Of a stretch of 64,000 nucleotides of DNA, positions 36,142-46,027 are shown piece after piece. Origin of the DNA: Ruegeria sp. THAF57 (GTDB lineage Bacteria > Pseudomonadota > Alphaproteobacteria > Rhodobacterales > Rhodobacteraceae); NCBI RefSeq assembly GCF_903914075.1, contig NZ_CAIWNQ010000006.1, positions 62,001 to 126,000 of the forward strand, written 5' to 3'. Under the pieces are notes generated by a model. That model made no database searches. It was given only the letters and a program-made list of their open reading frames with translations, and was not told where the DNA came from. The number at the start of each line of letters is the position of its first letter. Within the stretch, counting starts at the first letter, position 1. The translations under genes and the position numbers were made by a program.

Positions 36142-37470
36142 TCACGCCAGAGCGGTTTCGACCGCCGCACCCACCCGCAAAAGCGCTTCTTCCGATCCCG
36201 GATACCCCATCATCATCAACCCGCACCCCGCCGTTCCCGTCGGAACGGTCAGCGCGGCCAATCCCATCAGATTGCCGATCCGGGTGTTGCGCAATGCCAG
36301 CAGGTTCTCGGTGACATAGTAGTCATGATCCGTCATCAGCCGCTCAAGATTTGGGGGAAAGATCGGCGCGGTTGGGGCCAGAACTGCGTCAAAACCGGCC
36401 GTCGCCGCATCCCATGCGGTCCGGCAGGCTTTCAACCGGGACCAGGCCGCAATGTAATCCGGCCCTGACACGTTCTTGCCCGCGCGGAACCGCTCCAGAA
36501 TCTCTGGGTACATTGCATCGGGGTTGGCCTCGATCACGTCGCGCCACAGACCATATGCTTCGGTCGTATAGAGGACACCGGACAGGCTCATGGCGTCGTT
36601 CAGTTCGGGCACCTCCAGCGGGACAATCTCGGCTCCGGCCTCTCGCAAACGGTCCAGTGCAGATTCGTAAGCCGCGCCCGGGCCATCCCGCAGATCATCC
36701 TTGGCCACGTTCTGCAAATCGGCGAAACGGCGGCCCTGCAGCGTTGCACCCCGCAGGTCAGCGGGCGTGCCGCCTTCCAGCAGCGCCAGCAGATGGGCGG
36801 CGTCCTCGACAGAACGCGCCAATGGGCCAATCGTATCAAACCGCAAACACAAGGGCACAGTCCCCTCAAGCGTCACGCGCCCTGCAGTGGTCTTCAACCC
36901 GACAAGATTGTTCCAAGCCGAAGGAATACGGACCGACCCACCAGTGTCCGACCCAATACCGCCCGCAGCCAGCCCCCACGCGACAGATGCCGCAGCACCC
37001 GAGGATGACCCGCCCGGCACCGCGTCCACATCGTCGATACAGGGCGGCGTCCCGGTGATCGGGTTCAGACCCAGCCCGGAAAAGGCCAGTTCGCTCATAT
37101 GGGTCTTTCCCAGACAAACCGCCCCCATTGCCGTTGCATTTCTGACAACAACCGCATCCCGGTCAGGGACGCGCCCTTTCAAAAGGGCTGATCCGGCCTC
37201 GGTCTCTGTACCAGCGGTATCAAACAAGTCTTTCCAACTGATTGGCACACCATCTAGCAGGGACCGGCGCAAGCCCAGTTTGACCCGCACGCGCGCAGCT
37301 TCGGCCTCGGCGCGGGCGCGTGTTTCGGTAACGCGGGCATAAATGCGGTCCCGGTGGGGGTGCGCGGTGATGGCGGACAGGTAGGTTTCGGTCAATTCAA
37401 CAGGGTCGATCTGGCCCATTCCAATGCCTCGGCCCAGATCACACGCGGTCATGGTCAACCAATCCTGCAT
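36142..37470 (-). CDS. Amidase signature enzyme
   Basis: A 442-residue amidase. The Ser-cisSer-Lys triad is visible as Lys80 ('SWKDLFD'), Ser155 ('GGSSSG') and Ser179 ('DTGGSVRIP'), numbering nearly the same as GatA. With no GatB or GatC nearby it is more likely a free amidase acting on an aliphatic or aryl amide. The start is at 'MQDWLTM', because the longer frame runs into the divergent hydroxylase gene. 108 bp before the aminotransferase gene. Confidence 0.85.
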   Translation of the reverse strand: MQDWLTMTACDLGRGIGMGQIDPVELTETYLSAITAHPHRDRIYARVTETRARAEAEAARVRVKLGLRRSLLDGVPISWKDLFDTAGTETEAGSALLKGRVPDRDAVVVRNATAMGAVCLGKTHMSELAFSGLGLNPITGTPPCIDDVDAVPGGSSSGAAASVAWGLAAGGIGSDTGGSVRIPSAWNNLVGLKTTAGRVTLEGTVPLCLRFDTIGPLARSVEDAAHLLALLEGGTPADLRGATLQGRRFADLQNVAKDDLRDGPGAAYESALDRLREAGAEIVPLEVPELNDAMSLSGVLYTTEAYGLWRDVIEANPDAMYPEILERFRAGKNVSGPDYIAAWSRLKACRTAWDAATAGFDAVLAPTAPIFPPNLERLMTDHDYYVTENLLALRNTRIGNLMGLAALTVPTGTAGCGLMMMGYPGSEEALLRVGAAVETALA

Positions 37471-37523
37471 TCCTACCCCCTTGGAAAAAGTCGCTTTGGG
37501 CGACGGTAGCGACAGGACCGCAT

Positions 37524-38786
37524 ATGGACAATCCCGAAAGGGCGCGCATATTGCACGGCATGGAACACAAGCCCGATATCCTGATCGTTGGTGGCGGTCT
37601 GAACGGCCCCGCATTGGCACTAGCATTGGCTCAGACGGGGCATACCGTCACGATCATCGACGCCTTGGCCGAGAAAGTTCGGAAAAACGCCGCCTTCGAC
37701 GGGCGTGCCTATGCGCTTGCGCTGGCCTCTCAGCGCTTGCTGCAAACGATTGGTGTGTGGGACCGGGTCGCCGACCACGCCCAGCCGATGCTTGAGATCA
37801 AGGTCACGGACGGGCACGCAGGGACCGGGCCATCACCCTTCTTCATGCATTTCGATCACGCCGAGATCGAAGAAGGCCCAATGGGATACATGGTCGAGGA
37901 TCGCCATCTGCGCCGCGCCTTTTTGGATGCGATGGACGCGGACAGCAACATCACGCAGATCAGTGGCCGAACAGTCATTGCACAGGATCACGACGCAACG
38001 GACGTCACCCTAACTCTGGATGACGGCTCGACCCTGACAGGCGGCCTGCTTGTAGGGTGCGATGGTCGCCGCAGCGGTACGGCTGCACGTGCAGGCATCA
38101 AGCGCAGCGGATGGGATTACGGCCAGACTGCTCTGGTCTGCGCCATCGAACATGACCTGCCCCATCACGGTGTCGCGCATCAGTTCTTCATGCCGCCCGG
38201 TCCGCTTGCGATCCTGCCATTGACCGGCAACCGCAGTTCAATTGTCTGGAGCGAACGGACCGACGCCGCAAAACGCATCAATGCCCTGCCCGAAGCGGAT
38301 TATATGCAGATCCTGCGGCCCCGCTTTGGTGATTTCCTTGGTGATATCAAACTGGCTGGGGACCGGTTCACTTATCCTTTGAACCTCACGATCGCGAACG
38401 CCTTCATTGGTGAACGAATGGCCCTTGTCGGAGATGCAGCACACGGTATGCACCCGATTGCCGGTCAGGGGCTTAATGCCGGGTTACGTGACGTGGGTGC
38501 GCTGGCCGAGGTGCTGACCCTGGCCGGACGGCGCGGCGAGGATATCGGATCGGTTCTGGTGCTGGAGCGCTATCAGGAATGGCGGCGCTTTGACACGGCG
38601 TCGCTGGCCATGGCGACGGATGTGTTCAACAAGCTGTTTTCAAATGACAACCCCCTGTTGCGCGTTGGGCGCGACATCGGGATGGGGATTGTCGGGTCGC
38701 TTCCGGCCCTGCGGCGGGGCTTCGTGCGCGAGGCCGCCGGACTGACCGGGGACCTGCCAAAACTGCTTCAAGGGCGCGCGATTTAA
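37524..38786 (+). CDS. UbiH/COQ6-family FAD hydroxylase
   Basis: A 420-residue flavoprotein monooxygenase. '[20 protein letters not shown]' binds FAD, '[11 protein letters not shown]' is the DG motif and '[21 protein letters not shown]' the second FAD motif, all typical of ubiquinone-biosynthesis hydroxylases. It adds a hydroxyl to the quinone ring precursor. AGGA lies 6 bases before ATG 37524; ATG 37560 is an alternative that aligns better with short homologues. Which ring position it acts on (UbiH, UbiF, UbiI) is not decidable. Confidence 0.87.
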   Translation: MDNPERARILHGMEHKPDILIVGGGLNGPALALALAQTGHTVTIIDALAEKVRKNAAFDGRAYALALASQRLLQTIGVWDRVADHAQPMLEIKVTDGHAGTGPSPFFMHFDHAEIEEGPMGYMVEDRHLRRAFLDAMDADSNITQISGRTVIAQDHDATDVTLTLDDGSTLTGGLLVGCDGRRSGTAARAGIKRSGWDYGQTALVCAIEHDLPHHGVAHQFFMPPGPLAILPLTGNRSSIVWSERTDAAKRINALPEADYMQILRPRFGDFLGDIKLAGDRFTYPLNLTIANAFIGERMALVGDAAHGMHPIAGQGLNAGLRDVGALAEVLTLAGRRGEDIGSVLVLERYQEWRRFDTASLAMATDVFNKLFSNDNPLLRVGRDIGMGIVGSLPALRRGFVREAAGLTGDLPKLLQGRAI

Positions 38787-38968
38787 TCCAGTTGCCGCGC
38801 CTCGTCGACCAGCATCACCGGAATGCCGTTGCGGATCGGAAATGCCAGCCCCGCAGCCTTTGAAACCAGTTCCTGCTTTTCCGCATCATAGTGCAGGGTT
38901 GTCTGCGTCTGCGGGCAAATCATCGCCTCAAGCATACGACGGTCAAAGGCGTGTTCAGGCGTGGTCAT
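38783..38968 (-). CDS. Trm112-family small zinc-ribbon-like protein
   Basis: A 61-residue protein of the Trm112p/UPF0434 family ('[17 protein letters not shown]', '[11 protein letters not shown]'). Bacterial members are small and of uncertain role; eukaryotic Trm112 activates methyltransferases. The usual zinc cysteines are mostly missing, with only one Cys at residue 18. Its start overlaps the stop of the LON-domain gene (ATGA). Confidence 0.85.
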   Translation of the reverse strand: MTTPEHAFDRRMLEAMICPQTQTTLHYDAEKQELVSKAAGLAFPIRNGIPVMLVDEARQLD

Positions 38969-39606
38969 TGCAGCTTTTCCTCGCTCGATCCGCCGCGCAT
39001 GGCGAATTCGATCAGTGTTACCAAAGTTTCGCGACGGGTACGCAGACAGGGCGCTTCTAGCAAGGCCTGTTTTTCCTCGGGCTCAAAGTCCAGCAGCATG
39101 GAAAGCGAGTTGACCAGCAGTTCATCATCCGCGTCCTTCAACGAATCCCAGTCGGTCGATAGCTGCCGGGACGAAAAAAACCGCTCCAGCAACGTCAGAA
39201 AGTTTGTGCGGTTGAACCCGTCATCCTGTTCGGCCCGGCCAAGGTCGCGGTCAAACCCATCCCAGGACACCTGACAGCGGCGGTAAGGGGTAAAGGCGTC
39301 CAGCTCGGACTTGACGCGAAAGCGCGAAATCCCGGTCAGCGTAATCAGGTAACGGCCATCTTCGGTTTCCGAAAACTGTGTCACCCTCCCCGCGCAGCCG
39401 ATCTGATGCAGCTTGTCATCGTCGCTTTGGCAGGGATTTGGCTGCACCATTCCGATCAAACGCTCGGGCGTTTTCAGGGCGTCGTCCAACATCTGCAGAT
39501 AGCGCGGCTCGAAAATGTGCAGCGGCAGGCGCGAGCGGGGCAACAGCAGCGCCCCAGGCAAAGGAAAGACGGAAACCGTTTCCGGCAGATCAGCGGGATG
39601 CATCAT
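38965..39606 (-). CDS. LON substrate-binding domain protein
   Basis: A 213-residue protein containing only the Lon N-terminal (substrate-binding) domain: '[21 protein letters not shown]' style start, 'RLIGMVQP' and 'GCAGRVTQF'. No ATPase or protease domain follows. It is in an operon between a thioredoxin/TPR protein gene and a Trm112-like gene, an arrangement common in alphaproteobacteria. Confidence 0.9.
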   Translation of the reverse strand: MMHPADLPETVSVFPLPGALLLPRSRLPLHIFEPRYLQMLDDALKTPERLIGMVQPNPCQSDDDKLHQIGCAGRVTQFSETEDGRYLITLTGISRFRVKSELDAFTPYRRCQVSWDGFDRDLGRAEQDDGFNRTNFLTLLERFFSSRQLSTDWDSLKDADDELLVNSLSMLLDFEPEEKQALLEAPCLRTRRETLVTLIEFAMRGGSSEEKLQ

Positions 39607-39633
39607 GTACCCCAGTGTAGCTCTGATCAGAGA

Positions 39634-40551
39634 TTAGGCAAATATCATCGAGCTGAGTTTGCGCCGCCCGTTCAGAACAATCGGGTCGTTTGGCTTGAGC
39701 GCATCGAAGATCGTGAACAACTGCGCCTTGGCTGCGCCGTCGTTCCATTCGCGATCCCGTCGGAACAGTTCAAGCAACTGGCTTACGGCCTCTTCCACGT
39801 CACCATTGGCGTGCAAGGCCTGCGCCAAGTCGAACCGGGCCTGGTGGTTGTCCGCGTCAGCCTGAACTGCCGCAGTCAGTTCGGCCACGGGACCCGCATC
39901 TGCGGCTTGTTTGGCCAATTCCAGTTGCGCATGCGCGGCCTCCACTTCGGCAGAGGTGGAAATTTCGGCAGGGGCACCGTTCAAAATGGCCTCGGCCTGT
40001 TCCAGATCGCCGGCTGCGATATGGGCGCGCACCAGACCACCATACGCCGCCGCATGGTTCGGATCTTCGCCCAGAATGGCGGCAAAGGTCTGCGCCGCGT
40101 CCGCAGCTGCGCCTTCGGACAGCATTTCTTCGGCCGCTTGAACAGCGTCATCCAATTGCCCGCCCGGGCTTTCGCCCCCTGCCGCTTCGATAACACGATC
40201 GACAAATGCCTTGATCTCCGACCCCGGCAATGCGCCTTGAAACCCGTCAACCGGCTGACCCTTGAAAAAGGCATAGACGGTCGGAATAGACTGGATACGC
40301 ATTTGCGAGGCGATCATCTGCGCCTCGTCCACGTTGATCTTGACCATTTTCACCGCGCCCTTGGCGGTGGTCACAGCGTCTTCCAGCAGAGGTCCCAGAG
40401 TTTTGCACGGCCCGCACCATGGCGCCCAGAAATCCACGATGATCGGAATTTCCTGCGAAGCCTCTACGACGTCGGCCATAAACGTGGCCTCGGACCCGTC
40501 CTTGATCAGATCCGCTGTATCGGGGCTGGCTGCGCTGTTCAGAAGGTCCAT
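39634..40551 (-). CDS. Thioredoxin-TPR protein (YbbN/CnoX-like)
   Basis: A 305-residue protein with an N-terminal thioredoxin domain (Cys46 and Cys49 in 'WAPWCGPCK') and C-terminal tetratricopeptide-like repeats. E. coli YbbN (CnoX) is a holdase that cooperates with GroEL and DnaK under chlorine stress; that protein lacks the full CXXC, while this one keeps it. ATG 40551 is preferred; a GTG at 40558-40560 in frame is also possible. First gene of a three-gene operon. Confidence 0.87.
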   Translation of the reverse strand: MDLLNSAASPDTADLIKDGSEATFMADVVEASQEIPIIVDFWAPWCGPCKTLGPLLEDAVTTAKGAVKMVKINVDEAQMIASQMRIQSIPTVYAFFKGQPVDGFQGALPGSEIKAFVDRVIEAAGGESPGGQLDDAVQAAEEMLSEGAAADAAQTFAAILGEDPNHAAAYGGLVRAHIAAGDLEQAEAILNGAPAEISTSAEVEAAHAQLELAKQAADAGPVAELTAAVQADADNHQARFDLAQALHANGDVEEAVSQLLELFRRDREWNDGAAKAQLFTIFDALKPNDPIVLNGRRKLSSMIFA

Positions 40552-40627
40552 GACACTCACTCTTTCGTTCGAACTTGCGCCCTATATGCAACCGCATAGG
40601 GCAGAAACCAAGGGTTGAATTGCAGAA

Positions 40628-41416
40628 TTAAAGGTCGAAAGTGGCAAAGACCGGAGCGTGGTCGCTGGGCTTTTCCCATCCGCGTGCATCGCGCAGGACG
40701 CGGCTAGAATGCCCCGCGTTCGAGATATCGGGCGTAGCCCAGACGTGATCCAGCCGCCGCCCCTTATCGGCCGCATCCCAATCGCGCGCACGGTAAGACC
40801 ACCAGCTGTAAAGCTGCCCCTCGGGGATATCCTGGCGTGTGACATCGACCCATCCGCCTGCATCCTGCGTCTCGGCCAGCGCTTCGACCTCGATCGGGGT
40901 GTGCGAAACGACCTTAAGCAGTTGCTTGTGCGACCACACATCGTCTTCGCGCGGGGCGATGTTCAGGTCGCCAACCAGAATCGATTTCTCGGGCTTTTCT
41001 GCGCGGAACCAGTCGCGCATGTCGGCGAGATAATCGAGCTTCTGTCCGAATTTCTCGTTCACCTCGCGGTCGGGCACATCGCCACCTGCAGGGACATAGA
41101 AGTTCTGGATGGTCACGCCGTTTTCCAGCCGTGCCGCGATGTGGCGGGCATGGCCAAGACCAGCGAAATCCTTGTCGCCCACTTCCTCCATTGGGATACG
41201 CGACAGGATCGCAACGCCATTATAGCCCTTCTGCCCACGCGCAACCATGTGGGTATAGCCCAGTTCAGCAAAACCTTCAGTCGGAATTTTCTCGACCGGC
41301 GATTTACACTCCTGCAGGCACAGCACATCGGGGGCTTCGTCGCGCAGCAATTTCAGCACGATAGGCTCGCGCAGACGGACCGAGTTGATGTTCCAGGTGG
41401 CAAGGGTAAAGGGCAT
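40628..41416 (-). CDS. xthA: Exodeoxyribonuclease III
   Basis: A 262-residue AP endonuclease of the EEP family, the usual length. Catalytic and metal-binding residues are seen in 'LQECKSP' (Glu), 'VGDLNIAP' (Asp/Asn) and 'PSDHAPV' (Asp-His). It cuts abasic DNA and has 3'-5' exonuclease activity. Stands alone, with a 256-bp upstream gap of lower GC. Confidence 0.92.
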   Translation of the reverse strand: MPFTLATWNINSVRLREPIVLKLLRDEAPDVLCLQECKSPVEKIPTEGFAELGYTHMVARGQKGYNGVAILSRIPMEEVGDKDFAGLGHARHIAARLENGVTIQNFYVPAGGDVPDREVNEKFGQKLDYLADMRDWFRAEKPEKSILVGDLNIAPREDDVWSHKQLLKVVSHTPIEVEALAETQDAGGWVDVTRQDIPEGQLYSWWSYRARDWDAADKGRRLDHVWATPDISNAGHSSRVLRDARGWEKPSDHAPVFATFDL

Positions 41417-41672
41417 AGGGGAATCCTCTGTCGCGGGTTGGGCGGAGGTTAGCGTGCGTTGGGATTGGGCGCCATGGGGAAAGAGACTGCAAGTCTATTC
41501 TGCGGACAATACAGTCGCTCATAGATGGCGCAATACTTGGGCTTTCAGCACGATCGGTATCCATTTGTTCAAATCTTTTGGTTGTTCCGCAGCTCTCTAA
41601 TGTCGCTTTGGTCGATAGGAAGTCTCGGTTAAGAATTTAAATCGCAAGCAACATAGCGCGGAGGTACATTGA

Positions 41673-42614
41673 ATGCCCAAAGGCATCTCGAAGCGGTTTA
41701 TCTTAGGCGGTTTGGGTGCCGTGGTTGCGCTTATTGCCGTAGCTTTCACGTGGTTTTTTCTTTACGGACCAGGTGTTTGGACCGATAACATATCCAATCG
41801 CGACCTCTCTGACACGACCGTAGATGCTGGCCTGCCAAGAGAGGCGAACGGTCAATCCGCTGAACTCCTTTCGGCCTTTCACGGGCTCGATGCATTGCCT
41901 CGCGTCTCGAATGTGATTTGCAGAGGTTCAGAGGGTAATACCGGAATGCCTGTGATCTTCTCGACTGAGATAGACATTTCGACGATGCAGGCGGGGGATT
42001 TTCGGGTCACGACCCAATCAGGAGCAATTGGGACAATGCACTGCGCGTCAGTCCTGCCAGCCACAGACCCTGGTGAGTTGCGCACGGTTCTTTTGATAGG
42101 ACAATTGGGACCCGCAGACAGCGACCCGCCTGTCAGAGTTGACATCATCGGCCATTTGCATTCGATCGATGGGACCATAGACTTTCGGGGAGCCAGTGCG
42201 CCGGTGATACCCCTCGAAGACGGTCCATCAATAACCCTGGCTGAAGTCGTGGACGACTGGACACAAGTTGGTACGCTGGGGCCTCGCCGTGTCAGAGGCA
42301 GTCTTTGTCCGACAAAAGGAATCGTGCAGGCAGTCCGTGTCACGTGGGAGGGCGGCGTGACATTGGAAGACGGCACCGAACCGGGCGAGGCAGAGCGCGA
42401 CCTTTACACGATCACCGTCACCGCAGCCGACGGTACCCGGCGCGACATAAATCCAGCTGCGCTGGCCAACTTAGGTGACGGAGACAACAATCACGTGCTC
42501 TGCATGGACACGAGCGACATGCCAGTCTCGGTGTCTTTTCCCGCAAGCGTTCTGACTGACCCGAATGGCGATCTGAACCCGGCGACAAGGGCTGACGTTT
42601 CAACGCTGCGATGA
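41673..42614 (+). CDS. Membrane-anchored exported protein of unknown function
   Basis: A 313-residue protein I do not recognise. Basic residues then one hydrophobic segment (about 9-31) make an uncleaved anchor or signal; the rest is likely periplasmic and beta-rich. Four cysteines (83, 124, 212, 277) could form two disulfides. Segments such as 'PVIFSTEIDIS' and 'VSVSFPASVLTDPNGDLNP' recall immunoglobulin-like extracellular domains. GGAGG lies 8 bases before the ATG, supporting a real gene. Base composition and the AT-rich flanks differ from neighbours, a possible sign of later acquisition. Confidence 0.65.
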   Translation: MPKGISKRFILGGLGAVVALIAVAFTWFFLYGPGVWTDNISNRDLSDTTVDAGLPREANGQSAELLSAFHGLDALPRVSNVICRGSEGNTGMPVIFSTEIDISTMQAGDFRVTTQSGAIGTMHCASVLPATDPGELRTVLLIGQLGPADSDPPVRVDIIGHLHSIDGTIDFRGASAPVIPLEDGPSITLAEVVDDWTQVGTLGPRRVRGSLCPTKGIVQAVRVTWEGGVTLEDGTEPGEAERDLYTITVTAADGTRRDINPAALANLGDGDNNHVLCMDTSDMPVSVSFPASVLTDPNGDLNPATRADVSTLR

Positions 42615-42763
42615 CCACTAGTAGACCGCGATTTGGGCTTTGTGGCCTGCAGCTTTGGGGTTCATAAAAGCGAATACTGGATATGACTCGTATGATCATT
42701 TCTGCCGGCAGGAGGAAGAAACCGCTTTGGGCTCAAGGCAGACACCCATCCCCAACACTCCAC

Positions 42764-42789
42764 GAAAAAAGCCGGGCCAAAGGCCCGGC
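42764..42789 (-). terminator. Terminator of the CenR-like gene
   Basis: GCCGGGCC (42771-42778) pairs with GGCCCGGC (42782-42789) around an AAA loop. On the minus strand the stem is followed by TTTTTT, the classic intrinsic terminator form. It lies about 100 bases downstream of the response-regulator stop at 42893. Confidence 0.8.
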
Positions 42790-42892
42790 AGTCCAACAGG
42801 GAGGTACATGTCATTACCCGGACATGCACGGGTTGGGAGTAACCTAAATATATCTCCAGAGTATCACTTTGATCTGCATCATTCCATCAAAG

Positions 42893-43579
42893 TTACGACA
42901 CAAGACGATATCCGCCCGACTCTGTGACCAAAAGGCGCGCGTTTGAGGGGTCGGGCTCGATCTTCTGGCGCAGGCGGTAGATGTGGGTTTCCAGCGTATG
43001 CGTTGTGACACCGGCATTGTATCCCCAGACCTCGTGCAGCAGCACATCACGCGCGACCACACCGTCGGCCGAGCGGTAGAGGAACTTGAGAATATTCGTC
43101 TCTTTCTCGGTCAGCCTGATTTTCCGGTCTTCTTCAGTGATCAGCATCTTCATCGCAGGCTTGAAGGTATAGGGCCCCAGAACAAAGACCGCGTCTTCGG
43201 ACTGTTCGTGCTGGCGCAGTTGGGCACGGATACGGGCCAGAAGGACCGGGAATTTGAACGGCTTAGGGACATAGTCGTTGGCACCGGCATCAAGGCCCAG
43301 AATGGTGTCTGCGTCGCTATCGTGCCCCGTCAGCATCAGGATCGGGCTTTTGACACCCTGCTTGCGCATCAGGCGGCACAGTTCACGACCATCGGTATCC
43401 GGAAGGCCGACATCCAGAATAACCAGATCGTAGATCGCTTCGCGGGCGCGCTCCATGGCGGACTGCCCGTCGGACGCTTCGAACACGTCAAAGTCTTCGG
43501 TCATCACAAGTTGCTCACTCAGAGCTTCGCGAAGATCTTCGTCGTCGTCCACCAGCAGGATTTTCTTAAGCTGTGCCAT
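42893..43579 (-). CDS. cenR: OmpR-family response regulator, CenR-like
   Basis: A 228-residue two-domain regulator. The receiver has acidic residues 11-13, phospho-acceptor Asp56 in 'VILDVGLPD' and Lys106 in 'VPKPF'. The C-terminal winged helix includes 'ETNILKFLYRSADGVV' and 'HTLETHIYRLRQKIEPD'. 'ALSEQL' and 'LMRKQGVKSPILMLTG' recall CenR, an essential cell-envelope regulator in Caulobacter and Rhodobacter. No sensor kinase is adjacent. The CenR call is from memory of the family and not from a search. Confidence 0.8.
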   Translation of the reverse strand: MAQLKKILLVDDDEDLREALSEQLVMTEDFDVFEASDGQSAMERAREAIYDLVILDVGLPDTDGRELCRLMRKQGVKSPILMLTGHDSDADTILGLDAGANDYVPKPFKFPVLLARIRAQLRQHEQSEDAVFVLGPYTFKPAMKMLITEEDRKIRLTEKETNILKFLYRSADGVVARDVLLHEVWGYNAGVTTHTLETHIYRLRQKIEPDPSNARLLVTESGGYRLVS

Positions 43580-43740
43580 ATCTGGTCCTCCTAAGCCTTT
43601 TCCACCACTTGCGCGTCAAAGATGCAATCAACAAGGTTTGCTGCAATCGTCTCACGCCCTCGTGTCTGATGATGAGGAAATGTTTCACATTTCCGTCCGA
43701 TCAGGCTACAGGAAGAGCAAATCGTTACAGGGTAACATAA

Positions 43741-44835
43741 ATGAGTCTCATCCCGGATATCTCGGAACTGCTGGCACGCGCGCGTGCGGACCTGCGTATG
43801 GGTGTGCCTGTCATCCTGACAGATGACAGCGGCTTCAGCGTTCTTGCAATCGCGTCTGAAACACTAAGCGCCCAACGGCTTGCGGATTTGCGCGGGCTGG
43901 GCGGTGAACCGGTCGTCGCCATTACCGTGCGCCGGGCAGAAACGCTCAGGGCGCGAGCCTATGATGGGGACTTGGCACGGGTGATTATTCCAGCCGATGC
44001 GGATATCGGTTGGGTTCAAGCGGTCGCCGACCCGTCCGATGATCTGAACGCTCCGATGAAAGGCCCCCTGATGACACAACGTCAGGGCAGCTCCAGCCTG
44101 CATCGTATCGCCATTGCCCTGACCAAATCCGCGCGGTTGCTTCCCGCAGCCGTAGTTGTTCCCATTGATGACGGGCGCGCCTTTGCCAGCGCACATGGCC
44201 TCACCTGCATTGATCACACCCGGGCAGCACCGCATCTGGCAGACCGCAGCATCCTAAACGAAGTGGTAGCCGCGCGCCTGCCCATGGAGGTGTCCGAGGC
44301 CGGGCGGCTTCATGTCTTTCGCCCCGAAGATGGCGGCGAGGAACATTATGCTATCGAAATCGGACGCCCCGACCGCAGCAAACCCGTTTTGGCCCGTTTA
44401 CACTCGGCCTGTTTTACGGGCGATCTCATGGGGAGCCTGAAATGCGATTGCGGCCCGCAGCTTCGCGGTGCCCTGGCCCAGATGGGAACGGAAGGGGCCG
44501 GGGTGCTGTTGTATCTGAACCAAGAAGGGCGCGGTATCGGGCTAGCCAACAAGATGCGTGCCTATTTCCTTCAAGATCAGGGCTTCGACACGGTCGAGGC
44601 CAACCATCGGCTGGGATTCGAGGATGACGAACGGGATTTTCGTTTGGGTTCCGATATCCTGAAATCTCTGGGGTTCAGTGCTGTCCGATTGCTGACCAAC
44701 AATCCGGCCAAGATCGCAATGATGGAAAAAACGGGAATCGCCGTCACGGAACGCGTTCCGTTGAAGGTCGGGGAAACGGCCCATAATCGCGGGTATCTGG
44801 CGACCAAGGCGGAAAAATCGGGTCATCTGCTTTGA
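43741..44835 (+). CDS. ribA: GTP cyclohydrolase II with divergent N-terminal domain
   Basis: A 364-residue protein. The C-terminal half is a canonical GTP cyclohydrolase II: zinc ligands Cys224, Cys235 and Cys237 ('HSACFTGD', 'LKCDCGPQ') and 'LNQEGRGIGLANKM'. It opens GTP to begin riboflavin synthesis. The first ~185 residues occupy the place of RibB (DHBP synthase) in fused RibBA proteins but lack its recognisable active-site motifs. The stop overlaps the start of the L,D-transpeptidase gene (TTGA). Confidence 0.9.
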   Translation: MSLIPDISELLARARADLRMGVPVILTDDSGFSVLAIASETLSAQRLADLRGLGGEPVVAITVRRAETLRARAYDGDLARVIIPADADIGWVQAVADPSDDLNAPMKGPLMTQRQGSSSLHRIAIALTKSARLLPAAVVVPIDDGRAFASAHGLTCIDHTRAAPHLADRSILNEVVAARLPMEVSEAGRLHVFRPEDGGEEHYAIEIGRPDRSKPVLARLHSACFTGDLMGSLKCDCGPQLRGALAQMGTEGAGVLLYLNQEGRGIGLANKMRAYFLQDQGFDTVEANHRLGFEDDERDFRLGSDILKSLGFSAVRLLTNNPAKIAMMEKTGIAVTERVPLKVGETAHNRGYLATKAEKSGHLL

Positions 44836-45332
44836 CCCCTTCTGATCTTGTGCTCACACCGCGCGGCGTCCGGTTTGCCGGGCGTATGTTTCCCTGTTCG
44901 ATCGGCAAGGGTGGGCTGAGCAACACCAAGTGTGAGGGCGACGGCGCAACCCCGACCGGAGTTCACCGTATCGTGGGTATGCTTTTCCGGCCCGACCGGA
45001 TCACGGCGCCGACCCCTTGGGCCATCCCGATTGGGCCGTGGGACCTGTGGTCGGATGACAGCGGGGATGAGCGCTATAACCAGTTTGTCAACGCGCCCTA
45101 CCCGTTCAGCCATGAAAAGCTGCGTCGGGCGGATCCCTTATACGATCTGGTTCTGCTTACCGATTGGAATTGGCCAAATGCTGTTCCGGGAAAAGGTTCG
45201 GCAATTTTTCTGCATCAGTGGAGAAGACCGGGCTATCCCACCGAAGGCTGCGTTGCGTTTCGAAGGAAACACCTTCATTGGATCGCCGGAAGGATAACAC
45301 CCGATACGCGGCTGATTATTCCTGCGGTTTGA
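44832..45332 (+). CDS. L,D-transpeptidase (YkuD) family protein
   Basis: A 166-residue YkuD-domain protein. The catalytic pair is visible as His128 ('FLHQWRR') and Cys140 ('TEGCVAF'). The family forms 3-3 crosslinks in peptidoglycan or attaches lipoproteins. There is no signal peptide, unusual for a periplasmic enzyme; some family members act on other substrates. The start is a TTG overlapping the ribA stop by four bases; the first ATG (residue 19) would cut into the domain. It overlaps convergent yggS by 17 bp. Confidence 0.78.
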   Translation: MTPSDLVLTPRGVRFAGRMFPCSIGKGGLSNTKCEGDGATPTGVHRIVGMLFRPDRITAPTPWAIPIGPWDLWSDDSGDERYNQFVNAPYPFSHEKLRRADPLYDLVLLTDWNWPNAVPGKGSAIFLHQWRRPGYPTEGCVAFRRKHLHWIAGRITPDTRLIIPAV

Positions 45333-45975
45333 CACGCTCGCCAAAGATCGCTGATCCGACACGCACATGGGTTGCGCCCAATGCGATGGCCTTTTCAAAA
45401 TCACCACTCATTCCCATGGACAGCCCCGTTAGCCCGTTCCGGTCTGCGATTTTGGCAAGCAGCGCAAAATGCAGCGCGGGTTCTTCCTCGACCGGAGGGA
45501 TACACATCAACCCGGCCAATGGCAGGTCCAGATCACGGCATTCGGCGATGAATGCATCTGCCTCGGCAGGCATGACACCGGCCTTCTGATCCTCTTCCCC
45601 GGTATTCACTTGTATGAACAGGTCGGGACAGGCTCCGATCTCTTGCGCCAGACGCGCCAGCGTTCTGGCGAGCTTGGGACGATCGACCGAATGTATGGTG
45701 CTGAACAACTCCATGGCCTGACGCGCCTTGTTCGTCTGGAGCGGTCCGATCAGATGCAGATCAATATCAGAATAGTCCCGCATGAAGTCAGGCCATTTGC
45801 CCATGGCCTCTTGCACCCTGTTTTCACCGAAACAGCGGTGCCCCTCATCCAGAACACCGCGAACGCGTTCGTTCGGCTGAACCTTGGACACTGCAATCAG
45901 CTTAACAGACCCGTTTAGTCGCCCGGCAGCGGTTTCAGCTTTTTGGATACGAGTGGCGATATCATGCAGCGACAT
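45316..45975 (-). CDS. YggS-family PLP-binding protein
   Basis: A 219-residue PLPBP/YggS homologue. PLP binds Lys31 in 'AVSKVQP', and 'FGENRVQEA' and 'HLIGPLQTNK' are conserved. The family keeps free PLP low and influences amino-acid pools; it has no confirmed enzymatic reaction. Start at 'MSLHDIA'. 100 bp after the porin stop lies on the other side. Confidence 0.9.
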   Translation of the reverse strand: MSLHDIATRIQKAETAAGRLNGSVKLIAVSKVQPNERVRGVLDEGHRCFGENRVQEAMGKWPDFMRDYSDIDLHLIGPLQTNKARQAMELFSTIHSVDRPKLARTLARLAQEIGACPDLFIQVNTGEEDQKAGVMPAEADAFIAECRDLDLPLAGLMCIPPVEEEPALHFALLAKIADRNGLTGLSMGMSGDFEKAIALGATHVRVGSAIFGERVKPQE

Positions 45976-46027
45976 GGGGATCCTCAATTGGTTTGAGGCA
46001 GCAAAACACCATGTCAGCCCAAAAGAA

